64,000 nt of DNA, taken from positions 45,334 through 109,333 of the forward strand of contig DATCIH010000078.1 in the NCBI GenBank assembly GCA_036507955.1, given 5' to 3'. Position 1 is the stretch's first letter. Each line of letters begins with the position of its first letter. Origin of the DNA: DATCIH01 sp036507955 (GTDB taxonomy: Bacteria > Bacillota > Clostridia > Clostridiales > Clostridiaceae). The position numbers and the translations under genes were made by a program. Positions 1 through 8,369 of the stretch are shown here, one piece after another. A model generated the notes under the pieces. The model was not told the DNA's origin. It ran no database searches and saw only the letters and a program-made list of their open reading frames with translations.

Positions 1-378
1 TTTTTCCTCCATAACCTCAAGGAGGGCAGATTGTGATTTAGGCGAAGTTCTGTTTATTTCATCAGCAAGTATAAGATTTGCAAATATAGGTCCTTTTCTA
101 AATTCAAATTCCATATTTTTTTGATTATATATTGATATACCTGTTATATCAGAGGGTAGTACATCCGGAGTAAATTGGATTCTATTAAAGGTCAAGCTAA
201 AAGATTTTGCAAGGGTTTTTACCAAGGTAGTTTTCCCTACTCCTGGAACATCCTCTATTAGCACATGCCCATTTGCTAATATACCCTTCATAACGTTATA
301 AATTTCCTTTTTCTTCCCAATTATAACCTTTTCTAGATTATTAACAATTTTTTCAATTAGATCATTATTATCTTCCAT
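1..378 (-). CDS. MoxR-family AAA+ ATPase, partial (5' part only)
   Basis: The first 126 codons are present; the gene runs off the left edge of the window. The ATG at 378 follows a GAAAGGAGA ribosome site. A Walker A motif (GVGKT) lies near residue 47, and a Walker B-like LADEINR motif near residue 110 is followed by the SPKSQSALLEVMEE helix typical of MoxR ATPases. Family members act as chaperones that insert cofactors or activate partner proteins, usually in operons with DUF58 and transglutaminase-like membrane proteins. Those partners would lie to the left and cannot be seen. The family call is firm; the substrate is unknown. Confidence 0.9.
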   Translation of the reverse strand, partial: MEDNNDLIEKIVNNLEKVIIGKKKEIYNVMKGILANGHVLIEDVPGVGKTTLVKTLAKSFSLTFNRIQFTPDVLPSDITGISIYNQKNMEFEFRKGPIFANLILADEINRTSPKSQSALLEVMEEK

Positions 379-591
379 AATTCTCCTTTCGTTAAACTAG
401 CGTTACCATAAATTATACCATATATTTCATTAATATAATTAATTTGCAAAAAATTCATAAATAGTTCACAAATAAAAAATAGATAGAATTAACTATCCAC
501 TATCTTTTTTTGTTTACTATGATAAAATAAATTTGTAATAAGTTAACATTGTCTAAAAAAAACTTGGTGAAAGTTAACATAGGAGGGTATT

Positions 592-1812
592 TTGAAAAAA
601 TATGTGATGTTATTTCTAATATTTTTTTGTCTTATAATATGTAAAGAAGTAAAAGCGGATAGTATAGTACCTCCTAATATAAACTGCAAAAGTGCTATAA
701 CTGTTGATATAGATACTGGAGAAATTATATATGCTTTAAATATTGATGAAAAAGCATATCCTGCCAGTATAACAAAGCTTATGACTGGTCTTATTTTAGC
801 TGAAAGTAAAAATAAAAATGATATTTTATATTACACCCAGGCAGCTAAGCTAGAAGAACCCTTTTCTGCAGATTATAATATACACCCTATAAAAGTAGGA
901 AGCAGCATAAACTGTCAAACTGCTATGGATTTAATGCTGATGAATTCAACAAACGATATAGCAAAAATGATTGGTGATAATCTATCCTCTAGTAATGAAT
1001 TCCCAACCATGATGAATGTGAAAGCTAGCTTATTAAATATGAAACATACTGATTTTGCAAACCCAAATGGGCTTCCAAATATAAATCACTATACTACTTC
1101 TTACGATTTAACCTTACTTGGAAAAGCAGCTTTCCTAAATCCATGGGTTAAAGAGGTAATCAGTAGCAAAAGTGCAAATGTAATCTTCCCAGATGGTTTT
1201 ACAAAGGAAATAACAAACACAAATAAAATCTTAAATACTTCTTATTGCATCGCAGGTAAAACAGGATTTACAGAAGCTGCTGGAAGATGTTTATTGGCTA
1301 TTTTCCAAAATAATAATAAAAAGATTATATCTGTAGTACTAGGTGCTCCTTATGATACTACTACAGTTTATGATGACACTTTGAAAATAGTTAACTGGAG
1401 TTTTAGCGCTAAAAAGACAGTCCTATATAAAGAAAAAGTTCCTATTAAAAAGGAAAAAGTAAAATTTAAGTTGTTTAAATTTTTTGGACCATCTATTACT
1501 GTAGACGTACCAATCATATCTAAAGAAAATATATCCTATTACGGTAATTATATAAATAATTTAGAATTAAAGAAATCCACGCATCTATCTATGGACCCTT
1601 GGAAATTAAGTAAAAATGTCTCTATTGGTACTGTAAATATTAAAGAAAGGGATACAGAAAATTCCTACAAATTGTATCCCTCCATTTCTACAGGGGATAT
1701 TCAATATAGCTTAAAGCTTTTATATTTTTCTACCGATATATATTTATTCATAATATACATAACCTTCTTATTAATAACACTAGGTATAATTAAGATAATT
1801 AAATGTTGTTAA
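592..1812 (+). CDS. D-alanyl-D-alanine carboxypeptidase (peptidase S11)
   Basis: Penicillin-binding serine D,D-carboxypeptidase that trims the terminal D-Ala of peptidoglycan stem peptides outside the membrane. The start is TTG at 592, placed 5 bases after AGGAGGG. A signal peptide covers residues 1-22. The three active-site motifs are all present: SITK (Ser59, Lys62), STN (119-121) and KTG (223-225). After the catalytic domain there is a poorly conserved region, then a hydrophobic segment at about 380-402, so the protein is anchored at its C-terminus by a true membrane helix rather than the amphipathic helix of classical DacA/DacF. It stands alone on the plus strand and its end overlaps the convergent CPBP gene by 14 bases. 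A sporulation-specific or vegetative role cannot be told from sequence. Confidence 0.9.
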   Translation: MKKYVMLFLIFFCLIICKEVKADSIVPPNINCKSAITVDIDTGEIIYALNIDEKAYPASITKLMTGLILAESKNKNDILYYTQAAKLEEPFSADYNIHPIKVGSSINCQTAMDLMLMNSTNDIAKMIGDNLSSSNEFPTMMNVKASLLNMKHTDFANPNGLPNINHYTTSYDLTLLGKAAFLNPWVKEVISSKSANVIFPDGFTKEITNTNKILNTSYCIAGKTGFTEAAGRCLLAIFQNNNKKIISVVLGAPYDTTTVYDDTLKIVNWSFSAKKTVLYKEKVPIKKEKVKFKLFKFFGPSITVDVPIISKENISYYGNYINNLELKKSTHLSMDPWKLSKNVSIGTVNIKERDTENSYKLYPSISTGDIQYSLKLLYFSTDIYLFIIYITFLLITLGIIKIIKCC

Positions 1813-2617
1813 TTCTATTTCTATATATAGATACCATAGGAATTATGATTAAGATAGCACCTAAAATAATATAAATGATAAAAGGTATGAAATTCAAATA
1901 TTGTATGAAAAAATTAGAACCGTTAAATAACATGTGTACAAAAATATTTACCCATATGGATTTGGTCCATAAATATGTGATTCCTAAAATAAGTGCTAAT
2001 AAAAATGCGTAAGAGCCTTGTAGAAGATTCCCGTGAAAAACTCCAAATATAACAGCTTGAATTACTATAGCCGGAATTATGGGGGCTATTTTCTTTAGTT
2101 CATTAAATATTAAACCTCTAAAAAGAGTCTCCTCAAATATAGGTACCACAATGGAAGTAACTATGATAATAAAAATTGGATTTTCCTTGTTCATTATACT
2201 AGAAATCATTTTATTATATTCTGGGAAAAGCTTATCCACTGGAATAAAGTTCATAACGGAACCCACTACCATACTTGCTCCGAGTCCCAACGCTCCGGCA
2301 AGAAACAATTTATCAATACCTATTCTTCTAAAACCAGCTTCATGAAAAATATTCTTTCCTTTTGCAAAGAATATAAGCCAATAAATCAAAAATGTTATAA
2401 GGATAGATATAACAAGAATAAGATTGATATTTGATGTATATTGATTTAATATATTATTTGTGAATCCCTCTTGATTCCTATATTTATCTGAATTATTAGT
2501 TAATATATATCTAAAGGTTACATAGATAATCGTGCCAATACCAACAAACAACTGAATTAGTATATACAGTCCTCCATATATAATCATATTACCTACTGCT
2601 TTTAAATACCTTTTCAA
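1799..2617 (-). CDS. CPBP-family intramembrane metalloprotease
   Basis: A 272-residue polytopic membrane protein of the CPBP (Abi/CAAX-protease-like, formerly DUF2156-adjacent) family. The catalytic motifs are the EETLFRG box and the following FGVFHG and HMLFN motifs, which together supply glutamates and histidines for zinc. It has about seven predicted hydrophobic segments. The start is TTG at 2617 with an AAGGAAG ribosome site 7 bases upstream. Substrates of such proteins in clostridia are mostly unknown; some process prenylated peptides or confer bacteriocin self-immunity, but no bacteriocin gene is adjacent here. A second family member sits at 19740-20666. Confidence 0.85.
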   Translation of the reverse strand: MKRYLKAVGNMIIYGGLYILIQLFVGIGTIIYVTFRYILTNNSDKYRNQEGFTNNILNQYTSNINLILVISILITFLIYWLIFFAKGKNIFHEAGFRRIGIDKLFLAGALGLGASMVVGSVMNFIPVDKLFPEYNKMISSIMNKENPIFIIIVTSIVVPIFEETLFRGLIFNELKKIAPIIPAIVIQAVIFGVFHGNLLQGSYAFLLALILGITYLWTKSIWVNIFVHMLFNGSNFFIQYLNFIPFIIYIILGAILIIIPMVSIYRNRINNI

Positions 2618-2691
2618 TCCAAAACTTCCTTTCTATATAAATAAGCACTATTATTATATCATATTGAAATAATTTTCCAAAGGAGTTTGCT

Positions 2692-3396
2692 ATGAATTTT
2701 GCGAATAATTCCAATTTTATTTCTTCTGGAAGTGGAATCAACAATGAAAGTAGTTTACATAAGGATATAAAGAAATACTTAATGGCAGAAGGAGATATTT
2801 TTGAAGGTAAATTAGAAGGATATATAATAGATATTATCAGAGGGGATAGCTTAATAGAAATTCAAACCAAAAACTTTTCAGCTATAAGAAATAAACTTAG
2901 AGTGTTACTTGAAAAACACAAAATAACACTTGTATATCCTATATATATTGAGAAATTGATAATTAGGTATGATAAAGATAATAATATAATAAGTAGAAGA
3001 AAATCTCCTAAAAAAGGTACCCTCTTAGACATATTTAATGAACTCATTAGGATACCTGACCTCTTACTAATTGATAATTTAAAAATTCAGCTTTTAGTTA
3101 TAACTGTTGAGGAAAAACAAATAGCTGATGGGAAAGGAAGCTGGAGAAGGAAGGGTGTTAGTATAGTTGATAGAACACTTATTTCAGTAAGGGACAACCT
3201 ATTAATTCATGAAGCCTCTGAGCTTCTAGCCTTGTTTGATTTTTCCTTTGATGGTATTTTTTCAACAAAAGATTTTTCATTAACGACTAAAATAAATATA
3301 ACTTCCGTAAGAAAAATAATTTATTGTTTAAACAAGTTATGTTTAATAAAACAAGTAGGGAAAACAGGCAATCTGATATTATACTCAAGGACTTAA
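2692..3396 (+). CDS. Predicted nuclease-like protein with C-terminal winged helix
   Basis: A 234-residue soluble protein that I do not recognise with a gene name; it resembles an uncharacterised domain family (from memory, DUF8091). Residues 22-100 contain a pattern like the PD-(D/E)xK nuclease core: a leading acidic helix, then D47, then E56-I-Q58-T-K60. The last 55 residues look like a winged helix-turn-helix (FSLTTKINITSVRKIIYCL and a following wing). The start at 2692 follows an AAAGGAG site. It has no operon partners: a CPBP gene diverges upstream and the HD-GYP gene converges 3 bases downstream. Nuclease activity is an inference from the motif and is not shown. It could equally be a DNA-binding regulator with a dead nuclease fold. 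Confidence 0.55.
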   Translation: MNFANNSNFISSGSGINNESSLHKDIKKYLMAEGDIFEGKLEGYIIDIIRGDSLIEIQTKNFSAIRNKLRVLLEKHKITLVYPIYIEKLIIRYDKDNNIISRRKSPKKGTLLDIFNELIRIPDLLLIDNLKIQLLVITVEEKQIADGKGSWRRKGVSIVDRTLISVRDNLLIHEASELLALFDFSFDGIFSTKDFSLTTKINITSVRKIIYCLNKLCLIKQVGKTGNLILYSRT

Positions 3397-3399
3397 TTG

Positions 3400-4473
3400 T
3401 CAAATCACAATTGAAGCCACTACCACCGAATTGAATTTTAACAAATCGATTTCATAAACAGGAGTGATTGGTTTCCCTGTAACACTATCATAAATAACTC
3501 TAACAACAGGCCTATTAGGAAATCCTTTATTCTGCCTTATAACATATGCTTCTATCCCATTTGATAGTTTAAGACAGCACCCTAAGGGATATACTGCAAA
3601 GGTTTTTCTGAAAAGGTTCACAAGTTCTGGCTCGAACATTGTTCCAGATCCAGATAAAATAAGCTCATAGGCTTCATTAGGATTAAATCTACTTCTATAG
3701 CTTCTATTGGCGCTCACAGCAGTAAAAACATCACAAATACTTATTATTCTAGCCAAATAATAAATATTCTCTCCCTGTAAGCCAAAGGGGTACCCTTTGC
3801 CATCATATCTTTCGTGATGCTCGCCTACAGCCTCTATAATTTCTTTTTGGAAAAAAGGATGCATCCTAAGTATTTCTACTCCATAGGCAGAATGATTCCT
3901 CATTTCCTTAAACTCTACCTCTGTGAGGACACCCTTTTTATTCGTAATATCTTGAGGCACTTTTGTCTTACCTATATCATGAAAAATTGCAGCCATACCA
4001 AGAATTCTTAAATCTTCATTATTTAATTTCAGGGCTGACCCAAGGAATATAGACATTATGCAGGTATCTATACAATGAACATAGGTGTAATTATCATAGG
4101 TTTTAACTTCATATAAATTAGTGTTTACATCCCCTGTTTCAGATATATACGTTATCAATTCTTCAATTGAACTTAGCGACCTTAATATATTATCTTTATC
4201 CTCATCGCTATCACAATATAGTAAATTATTAAAAACTTCAGGTAGAGTGGTAAGAACATTATTTTTCAACTCTACTAACTCTAGATCCTCAGATATGTCA
4301 CTTAATTTTTCTTCTTCAACATAAATATAAAATATACCATAATTTCTAATTAATTTCACATATTCAGACGTAATAATAGTGCCCAATTTTAAAAGCACTT
4401 TGCCTTCTTGAGATAAAATGTTTCTTGCTAATACTTCATTTCCTTTAAGCTTTCGTGTAAAAATTAACTTCAT
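3400..4473 (-). CDS. HD-GYP domain cyclic-di-GMP phosphodiesterase
   Basis: A 357-residue cytoplasmic protein. The N-terminal ~70 residues resemble the DUF3391-like region often found before HD-GYP domains. The HD-GYP domain spans about 130-300 with the metal-binding FHDIGK motif, the HHERYDGKGYP signature and the later ICDVFTA motif, all intact. Such proteins hydrolyse c-di-GMP to GMP or pGpG and promote motility. The ATG at 4473 follows GAGGAA. A sigma-D-like promoter lies 50-80 bases upstream, which fits a motility-linked role. A receiver domain, common in this family, is absent, so it is probably controlled by its own N-terminal region. Confidence 0.85.
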   Translation of the reverse strand: MKLIFTRKLKGNEVLARNILSQEGKVLLKLGTIITSEYVKLIRNYGIFYIYVEEEKLSDISEDLELVELKNNVLTTLPEVFNNLLYCDSDEDKDNILRSLSSIEELITYISETGDVNTNLYEVKTYDNYTYVHCIDTCIMSIFLGSALKLNNEDLRILGMAAIFHDIGKTKVPQDITNKKGVLTEVEFKEMRNHSAYGVEILRMHPFFQKEIIEAVGEHHERYDGKGYPFGLQGENIYYLARIISICDVFTAVSANRSYRSRFNPNEAYELILSGSGTMFEPELVNLFRKTFAVYPLGCCLKLSNGIEAYVIRQNKGFPNRPVVRVIYDSVTGKPITPVYEIDLLKFNSVVVASIVI

Positions 4474-4524
4474 ATCAAATTCCTCTTTGCTTTACCTTAT
4501 TATTGATATTTATATATTCTACAT

Positions 4525-4551
4525 TTATCGTCATTTTACCTTTTAGCTTTA
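4525..4551 (-). promoter_or_regulatory. Sigma-D (sigma-28) type promoter for the HD-GYP gene
   Basis: Read on the minus strand: TAAA (4551-4548), 15 bases, then GACGATAA (4532-4525). The flagellar sigma consensus is TAAA-N15-GCCGATAA, so only one base differs. The start codon lies about 50 bases downstream. No better sigma-A promoter was seen in the same gap. Confidence 0.5.
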
Positions 4552-4625
4552 ATACTTATACGAATTTTATTTACTTTAATCTATAATAAAGTGCTACTTT
4601 CTAATATTTTACAGGCTATATCTTG

Positions 4626-4654
4626 TTGTTTTTTCTACGGATTAATAATATAAT
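4626..4654 (+). promoter_or_regulatory. Sigma-A promoter of the ech operon
   Basis: TTGTTT (4626-4631), a 17-base spacer and a perfect TATAAT (4649-4654). Transcription should begin near 4661, giving a leader of about 70 bases before the ATG at 4732. No riboswitch fold was recognised in the leader. Confidence 0.6.
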
Positions 4655-4731
4655 GTACTAGTGACTGTTATACTGCATATTTATAACTGTATCATAATTA
4701 ATTTTTTCAATTTTATCTGGAGGTGCATTGT

Positions 4732-6660
4732 ATGAACAACCTAATCCTTTTATTAATAGTGGTTCCGCTAATTTTCGCAATACTATTTACTTTGAGCAAT
4801 AATAAGACATTTTATAAAATTATATCTTATGCTCTTTGTTTATTTGGAACTACTGTTTCAATAATGCTGGCTTATCACGGAACTGGTAACATTAAGATTT
4901 CTGGTACAGCCTTTAGCATTGTAGAAGGAATAATTATTATCTGCGAACTTTTAATTATTTTATTTCTTTTTTATGTATCCATTAAAAACAAAAGATGGGG
5001 AGTACTAACTTTAACTGCTATTTCAACTGTTTTATCCGTTTACACAACTTTCTTTATTGGGAAGAGCGAAACGTCAATAATAAATGTTGATAGCTTATCT
5101 ATAGTGATGGCACTTATTGTAAATATTGTAGGTACCTTGATTGTAGTATTTGCTAATGGCTATATGACAGAATATGAACATCACAGAGGTATGAAAAGCA
5201 AGCAGAAACTTTTCTATGCTGTTATATGTGTGTTTTTAGCAGCTATGAACGGGCTTATATTTAGTGATTCTTTATCTTGGATGTATTTTTTCTGGGAAAT
5301 CACAACTTTAGCTTCCTTTATATTAATAGCTTATAATGCAGATGCAGAAGCCTTAAATAGCGGCTTTAGAGCATTATTTATCAATATTATAGGTGGAATC
5401 AGTTTTATAGGTGGAATTATAATTTTTAAAACCTCTATGAATATTGACAGCTTCTCAGGAATATTAGCACATGGTAGGGTTTCTTCCTTTGCTATAATAC
5501 CTGTATTTTTGCTTTGCATTGCAGGCTTTGCTAAATCAGCTCAGGTTCCTTTCCAAAGCTGGCTACTCGGAGCAATGGTTGCCCCTACACCAGTATCAGC
5601 GTTACTTCATTCAAGTACCATGGTAAAAGCCGGTGTATTCTTAATTATAAAGCTTTCCCCAGCCTTTGCAGGGACAAGCCTTGGAACCGCAATAGCAGTT
5701 TATGGTGCTTTCACCTTCGTGCTATGCTCTGCAATGGCAGTTTCACAAAGTAATGCAAAAAGGGTTCTTGCTTATTCCACCATTGCAAATCTGGGACTAA
5801 TAATTTGTAGTGCTGGAATAGGAACTGGAGTCGCAATTGCTGCTGCAATAACATTATTAATATTCCATGCAGTGTCTAAAGCTCTTTTATTCTTATGCAC
5901 TGGACAAATCGAGCATACTATCGGAAGTCGGGACATAGAGGACATGTTTGGACTTATTCATAAAGCTCCAGCACTTACTTTAATTACTGCCTTTGGTATT
6001 ATATCCATGATTTTGCCTCCATTTGGAGTTCTTGTTACAAAGTGGATCTCCATTGAAGCATCTGCCACCAATCCACTTGTTGTTATTTTCTTAGTCTTAG
6101 GTAGTGCTTTAACAACTATTTATTACATTAAATGGTTAGGGACAATGTTATCTTTCCCTTCAGTTAATTTAAAACCTGAAAAAACAATAAAACGTCCTTT
6201 TAGTGTATATTTAGTGCTTTCAATATTAAGTGTAATAGTTCTTGCAATCAGTATATTTATAACTCCAATTTACAATAATTTAGTAGCTCCTGAAATAAAA
6301 TCTTTGGCTATTAAATCAAAGGATTCCTTATCTGCGGTTTTTGGAGATGTTAGTTCTAAATCTGGTACCTTCAATAATTCTTTAGTGTTCATAGCACTGG
6401 GAATACTGATAGTTCTAAGCTTAATTGTATGGAAAGTATTAGTTTCTAAAACACAGGTTAAAAGTATTTACATGTGTGGCGAAAACAATTCTCCAGACAA
6501 TGATAAAAATATGTTTAGATCTGGTAATGATTCTTTAGTTGAATCTAATATTTCAAATTATTATCTTAAAGATATCTTTAATGAAAAAGCCCTTTCTACC
6601 TTGGGTTATGTGGTTTCAATTTCCATTATTTTAGTTGTACTGATAGGAGGGTTACTATGA
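4732..6660 (+). CDS. echA: Ech hydrogenase subunit EchA (antiporter-like membrane subunit)
   Basis: A 642-residue membrane protein of the NuoL/MrpA antiporter-like family. In group 4 [NiFe] hydrogenases this subunit translocates protons or sodium while the peripheral arm transfers electrons from ferredoxin to protons. The conserved central region is visible (PVSALLHSSTMVKAGVF and the HAVSKALLFL segment with its lysine). I chose ATG 4732 because the upstream in-frame GTG at 4723 lies inside the TCTGGAGGTG ribosome site. It is the first gene of a six-gene operon and its stop overlaps echB by 4 bases (ATGA). The length is close to the known EchA of about 640 residues. Confidence 0.88.
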   Translation: MNNLILLLIVVPLIFAILFTLSNNKTFYKIISYALCLFGTTVSIMLAYHGTGNIKISGTAFSIVEGIIIICELLIILFLFYVSIKNKRWGVLTLTAISTVLSVYTTFFIGKSETSIINVDSLSIVMALIVNIVGTLIVVFANGYMTEYEHHRGMKSKQKLFYAVICVFLAAMNGLIFSDSLSWMYFFWEITTLASFILIAYNADAEALNSGFRALFINIIGGISFIGGIIIFKTSMNIDSFSGILAHGRVSSFAIIPVFLLCIAGFAKSAQVPFQSWLLGAMVAPTPVSALLHSSTMVKAGVFLIIKLSPAFAGTSLGTAIAVYGAFTFVLCSAMAVSQSNAKRVLAYSTIANLGLIICSAGIGTGVAIAAAITLLIFHAVSKALLFLCTGQIEHTIGSRDIEDMFGLIHKAPALTLITAFGIISMILPPFGVLVTKWISIEASATNPLVVIFLVLGSALTTIYYIKWLGTMLSFPSVNLKPEKTIKRPFSVYLVLSILSVIVLAISIFITPIYNNLVAPEIKSLAIKSKDSLSAVFGDVSSKSGTFNNSLVFIALGILIVLSLIVWKVLVSKTQVKSIYMCGENNSPDNDKNMFRSGNDSLVESNISNYYLKDIFNEKALSTLGYVVSISIILVVLIGGLL

Positions 6661-7526
6661 TTCAAAGCGATATAATAAAAATTCTTCTTGTTGTTATATT
6701 ATCTCCAATTTTAGGCTGTTTACTTGCAGGTTTAGATAGAAAAATAACTGCTCACCTTCAAGGTAGAGTAGGACCACCTATACTTCAGCCTTACTATGAT
6801 TTTAGAAAACTATTAGCAAAGGAAAACTTTGTATCAAATAGATTTCAAAATCTGTACATTTTAGCTTATTTCATTTTCATATTAGCAAGCTTACTTATGT
6901 TAGTATTCGAAATGGACTTACTTATGATTGTATTCGTATTTACTTTTGCAAATATTGCCTTGATTATTGGCGGTATGAGTACTGGTTCTCCTTACAGCAA
7001 GATAGGAAGCCAAAGGGAAACTATGGCAATGCTCGCTTACGAGCCTATATTAGTTTTTTATATAGTAGGTATGTTTATGCTTACAGGATCCTTTACAATC
7101 TCAAAACTTAATTCCTTTAAACTACCATTAATTGCTTATTTACCATTAATTTTTGTATGCATGCTTTATATAATGCTAGTAAAGTTTAAAAAATCCCCTT
7201 TTGATTTTGCAAGCTCTCACCATGCTCATCAAGAATTAGTAAAAGGAATAATGACTGAATTTTCTGGCCCTACAATGGCTATTATAGAACTTAGTCATTG
7301 GTATGAAACAGTATTCCTTCTAGGCTTAATGTTTATATTTTGGAAGCAAAATATTTTTATTGGTGTGATTATATCAATAATAACGTATCTCTTTGTAATT
7401 ATAGTAGATAATATATCTGCAAGATTATATTGGAAATGGTTTTTAAAATATACTTGGTCAGTTGCTGTAGTTGTTTCTATAGCTAATATATTAGTACTAT
7501 ATATCTACAAAATAAAATTATCATAG
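6657..7526 (+). CDS. echB: Ech hydrogenase subunit EchB (NuoH-like)
   Basis: A 289-residue membrane protein of the NuoH/HyfC/EchB family, which holds the peripheral hydrogenase module onto the membrane arm. The family signature is visible near the N-terminus (LQGRVGPPILQPYYDFRKL). About eight hydrophobic segments follow, with a conserved FDFASSHHAHQELVKG loop between them that is typical of hydrogenase rather than of complex I members. It overlaps echA by 4 bases, suggesting translational coupling. Confidence 0.88.
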   Translation: MIQSDIIKILLVVILSPILGCLLAGLDRKITAHLQGRVGPPILQPYYDFRKLLAKENFVSNRFQNLYILAYFIFILASLLMLVFEMDLLMIVFVFTFANIALIIGGMSTGSPYSKIGSQRETMAMLAYEPILVFYIVGMFMLTGSFTISKLNSFKLPLIAYLPLIFVCMLYIMLVKFKKSPFDFASSHHAHQELVKGIMTEFSGPTMAIIELSHWYETVFLLGLMFIFWKQNIFIGVIISIITYLFVIIVDNISARLYWKWFLKYTWSVAVVVSIANILVLYIYKIKLS

Positions 7527-7541
7527 AAAGGAGTTTTACTT

Positions 7542-8000
7542 ATGTGTGCTAAAGGAGTTATGAGCAAATCACCTTGGGTTGTACATGTTAATTGTAACAG
7601 CTGTAATGGGTGTGATATAGAATTTTTAGCTTGCCTTACTCCCTTATATGACGCAGAGAGATTTGGTGTTATAAATATTGGTAGCCCAAAACAAGCGGAT
7701 ATAATGGTTGTAACAGGTTCAGTAAATCACAAGAATATTGATGTAGTAAGAAACATATATGATCAGATGCCTGGTCCTAAAGCAGTTGTCGCTGTGGGAG
7801 CCTGTGCTTGTAGTGGTGGAATCTTCCACAGCTGCTATAACGTTATTGGCGGAGTTGACAAGGCTGTACCAGTTGATGTTTATGTTCCTGGCTGCTGTCC
7901 AAAACCTGAATCAATGCTAGATGGTGTTCTTCAGGCTGCAGCAATACTCGAAAAAAAGCGATTAGATAAAAACTATAAAGTTGAGGAGGTTAAAGTATGA
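7542..8000 (+). CDS. echC: Ech hydrogenase small subunit EchC
   Basis: A 152-residue NuoB-like small subunit. It carries the single proximal [4Fe-4S] cluster next to the NiFe site. The ligands are visible: CNSCNGCD near residue 24, GACACSGG near residue 87, and PGCCPKP near residue 114. The ATG at 7542 follows AGAAAGGAG; an internal ATG at 7560 lacks a suitably spaced site. It overlaps echD by 4 bases. Confidence 0.92.
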   Translation: MCAKGVMSKSPWVVHVNCNSCNGCDIEFLACLTPLYDAERFGVINIGSPKQADIMVVTGSVNHKNIDVVRNIYDQMPGPKAVVAVGACACSGGIFHSCYNVIGGVDKAVPVDVYVPGCCPKPESMLDGVLQAAAILEKKRLDKNYKVEEVKV

Positions 8001-8353
8001 AGCTTGAGGAATTTATAGTTGTTGATAAAGAAAATATTCTAAACGAAGTTAGTAAAATGAAGATGGAAGACTATAGATTGGTTGCCATTACCTGTGATAA
8101 GGAAGGTGACGCCTTCGAAATGATTTATCATTTTGATAAAAACTACGAAATGAAAAATGTTAAGATTACAGTTGATCTAAAGGATACATTAAAGAGTATA
8201 TCTCATATTTACTCTCCTGCTTTCCTTATAGAAAATGAGTATCAAGATTTATTTGGATTTGTTTATGAGGGCTTGATTATTGATTATAAAGGTAAACTTT
8301 ATCTTACTGAAAATGGTCCTAAAACTCCAATGTTAGATAAAAAAGGAAACTAG
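7997..8353 (+). CDS. echD: Ech hydrogenase subunit EchD (NuoC-like)
   Basis: A 118-residue NuoC/30-kDa-like subunit of the hydrophilic module. It ends with the FLIENEYQDLFGF segment typical of the family, where the QDLFG motif is conserved. It is short, as in other Ech enzymes. It overlaps the echC end by 4 bases and sits 16 bases before echE. No cofactor ligands are expected or seen. Confidence 0.85.
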   Translation: MKLEEFIVVDKENILNEVSKMKMEDYRLVAITCDKEGDAFEMIYHFDKNYEMKNVKITVDLKDTLKSISHIYSPAFLIENEYQDLFGFVYEGLIIDYKGKLYLTENGPKTPMLDKKGN

Positions 8354-8369
8354 AAAGGAGAGAAAATTA

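Noticed and set aside
4723..4731. GTG start nine bases before the echA ATG
   Set aside because: It lies inside the Shine-Dalgarno sequence, and the ATG at 4732 has normal spacing.
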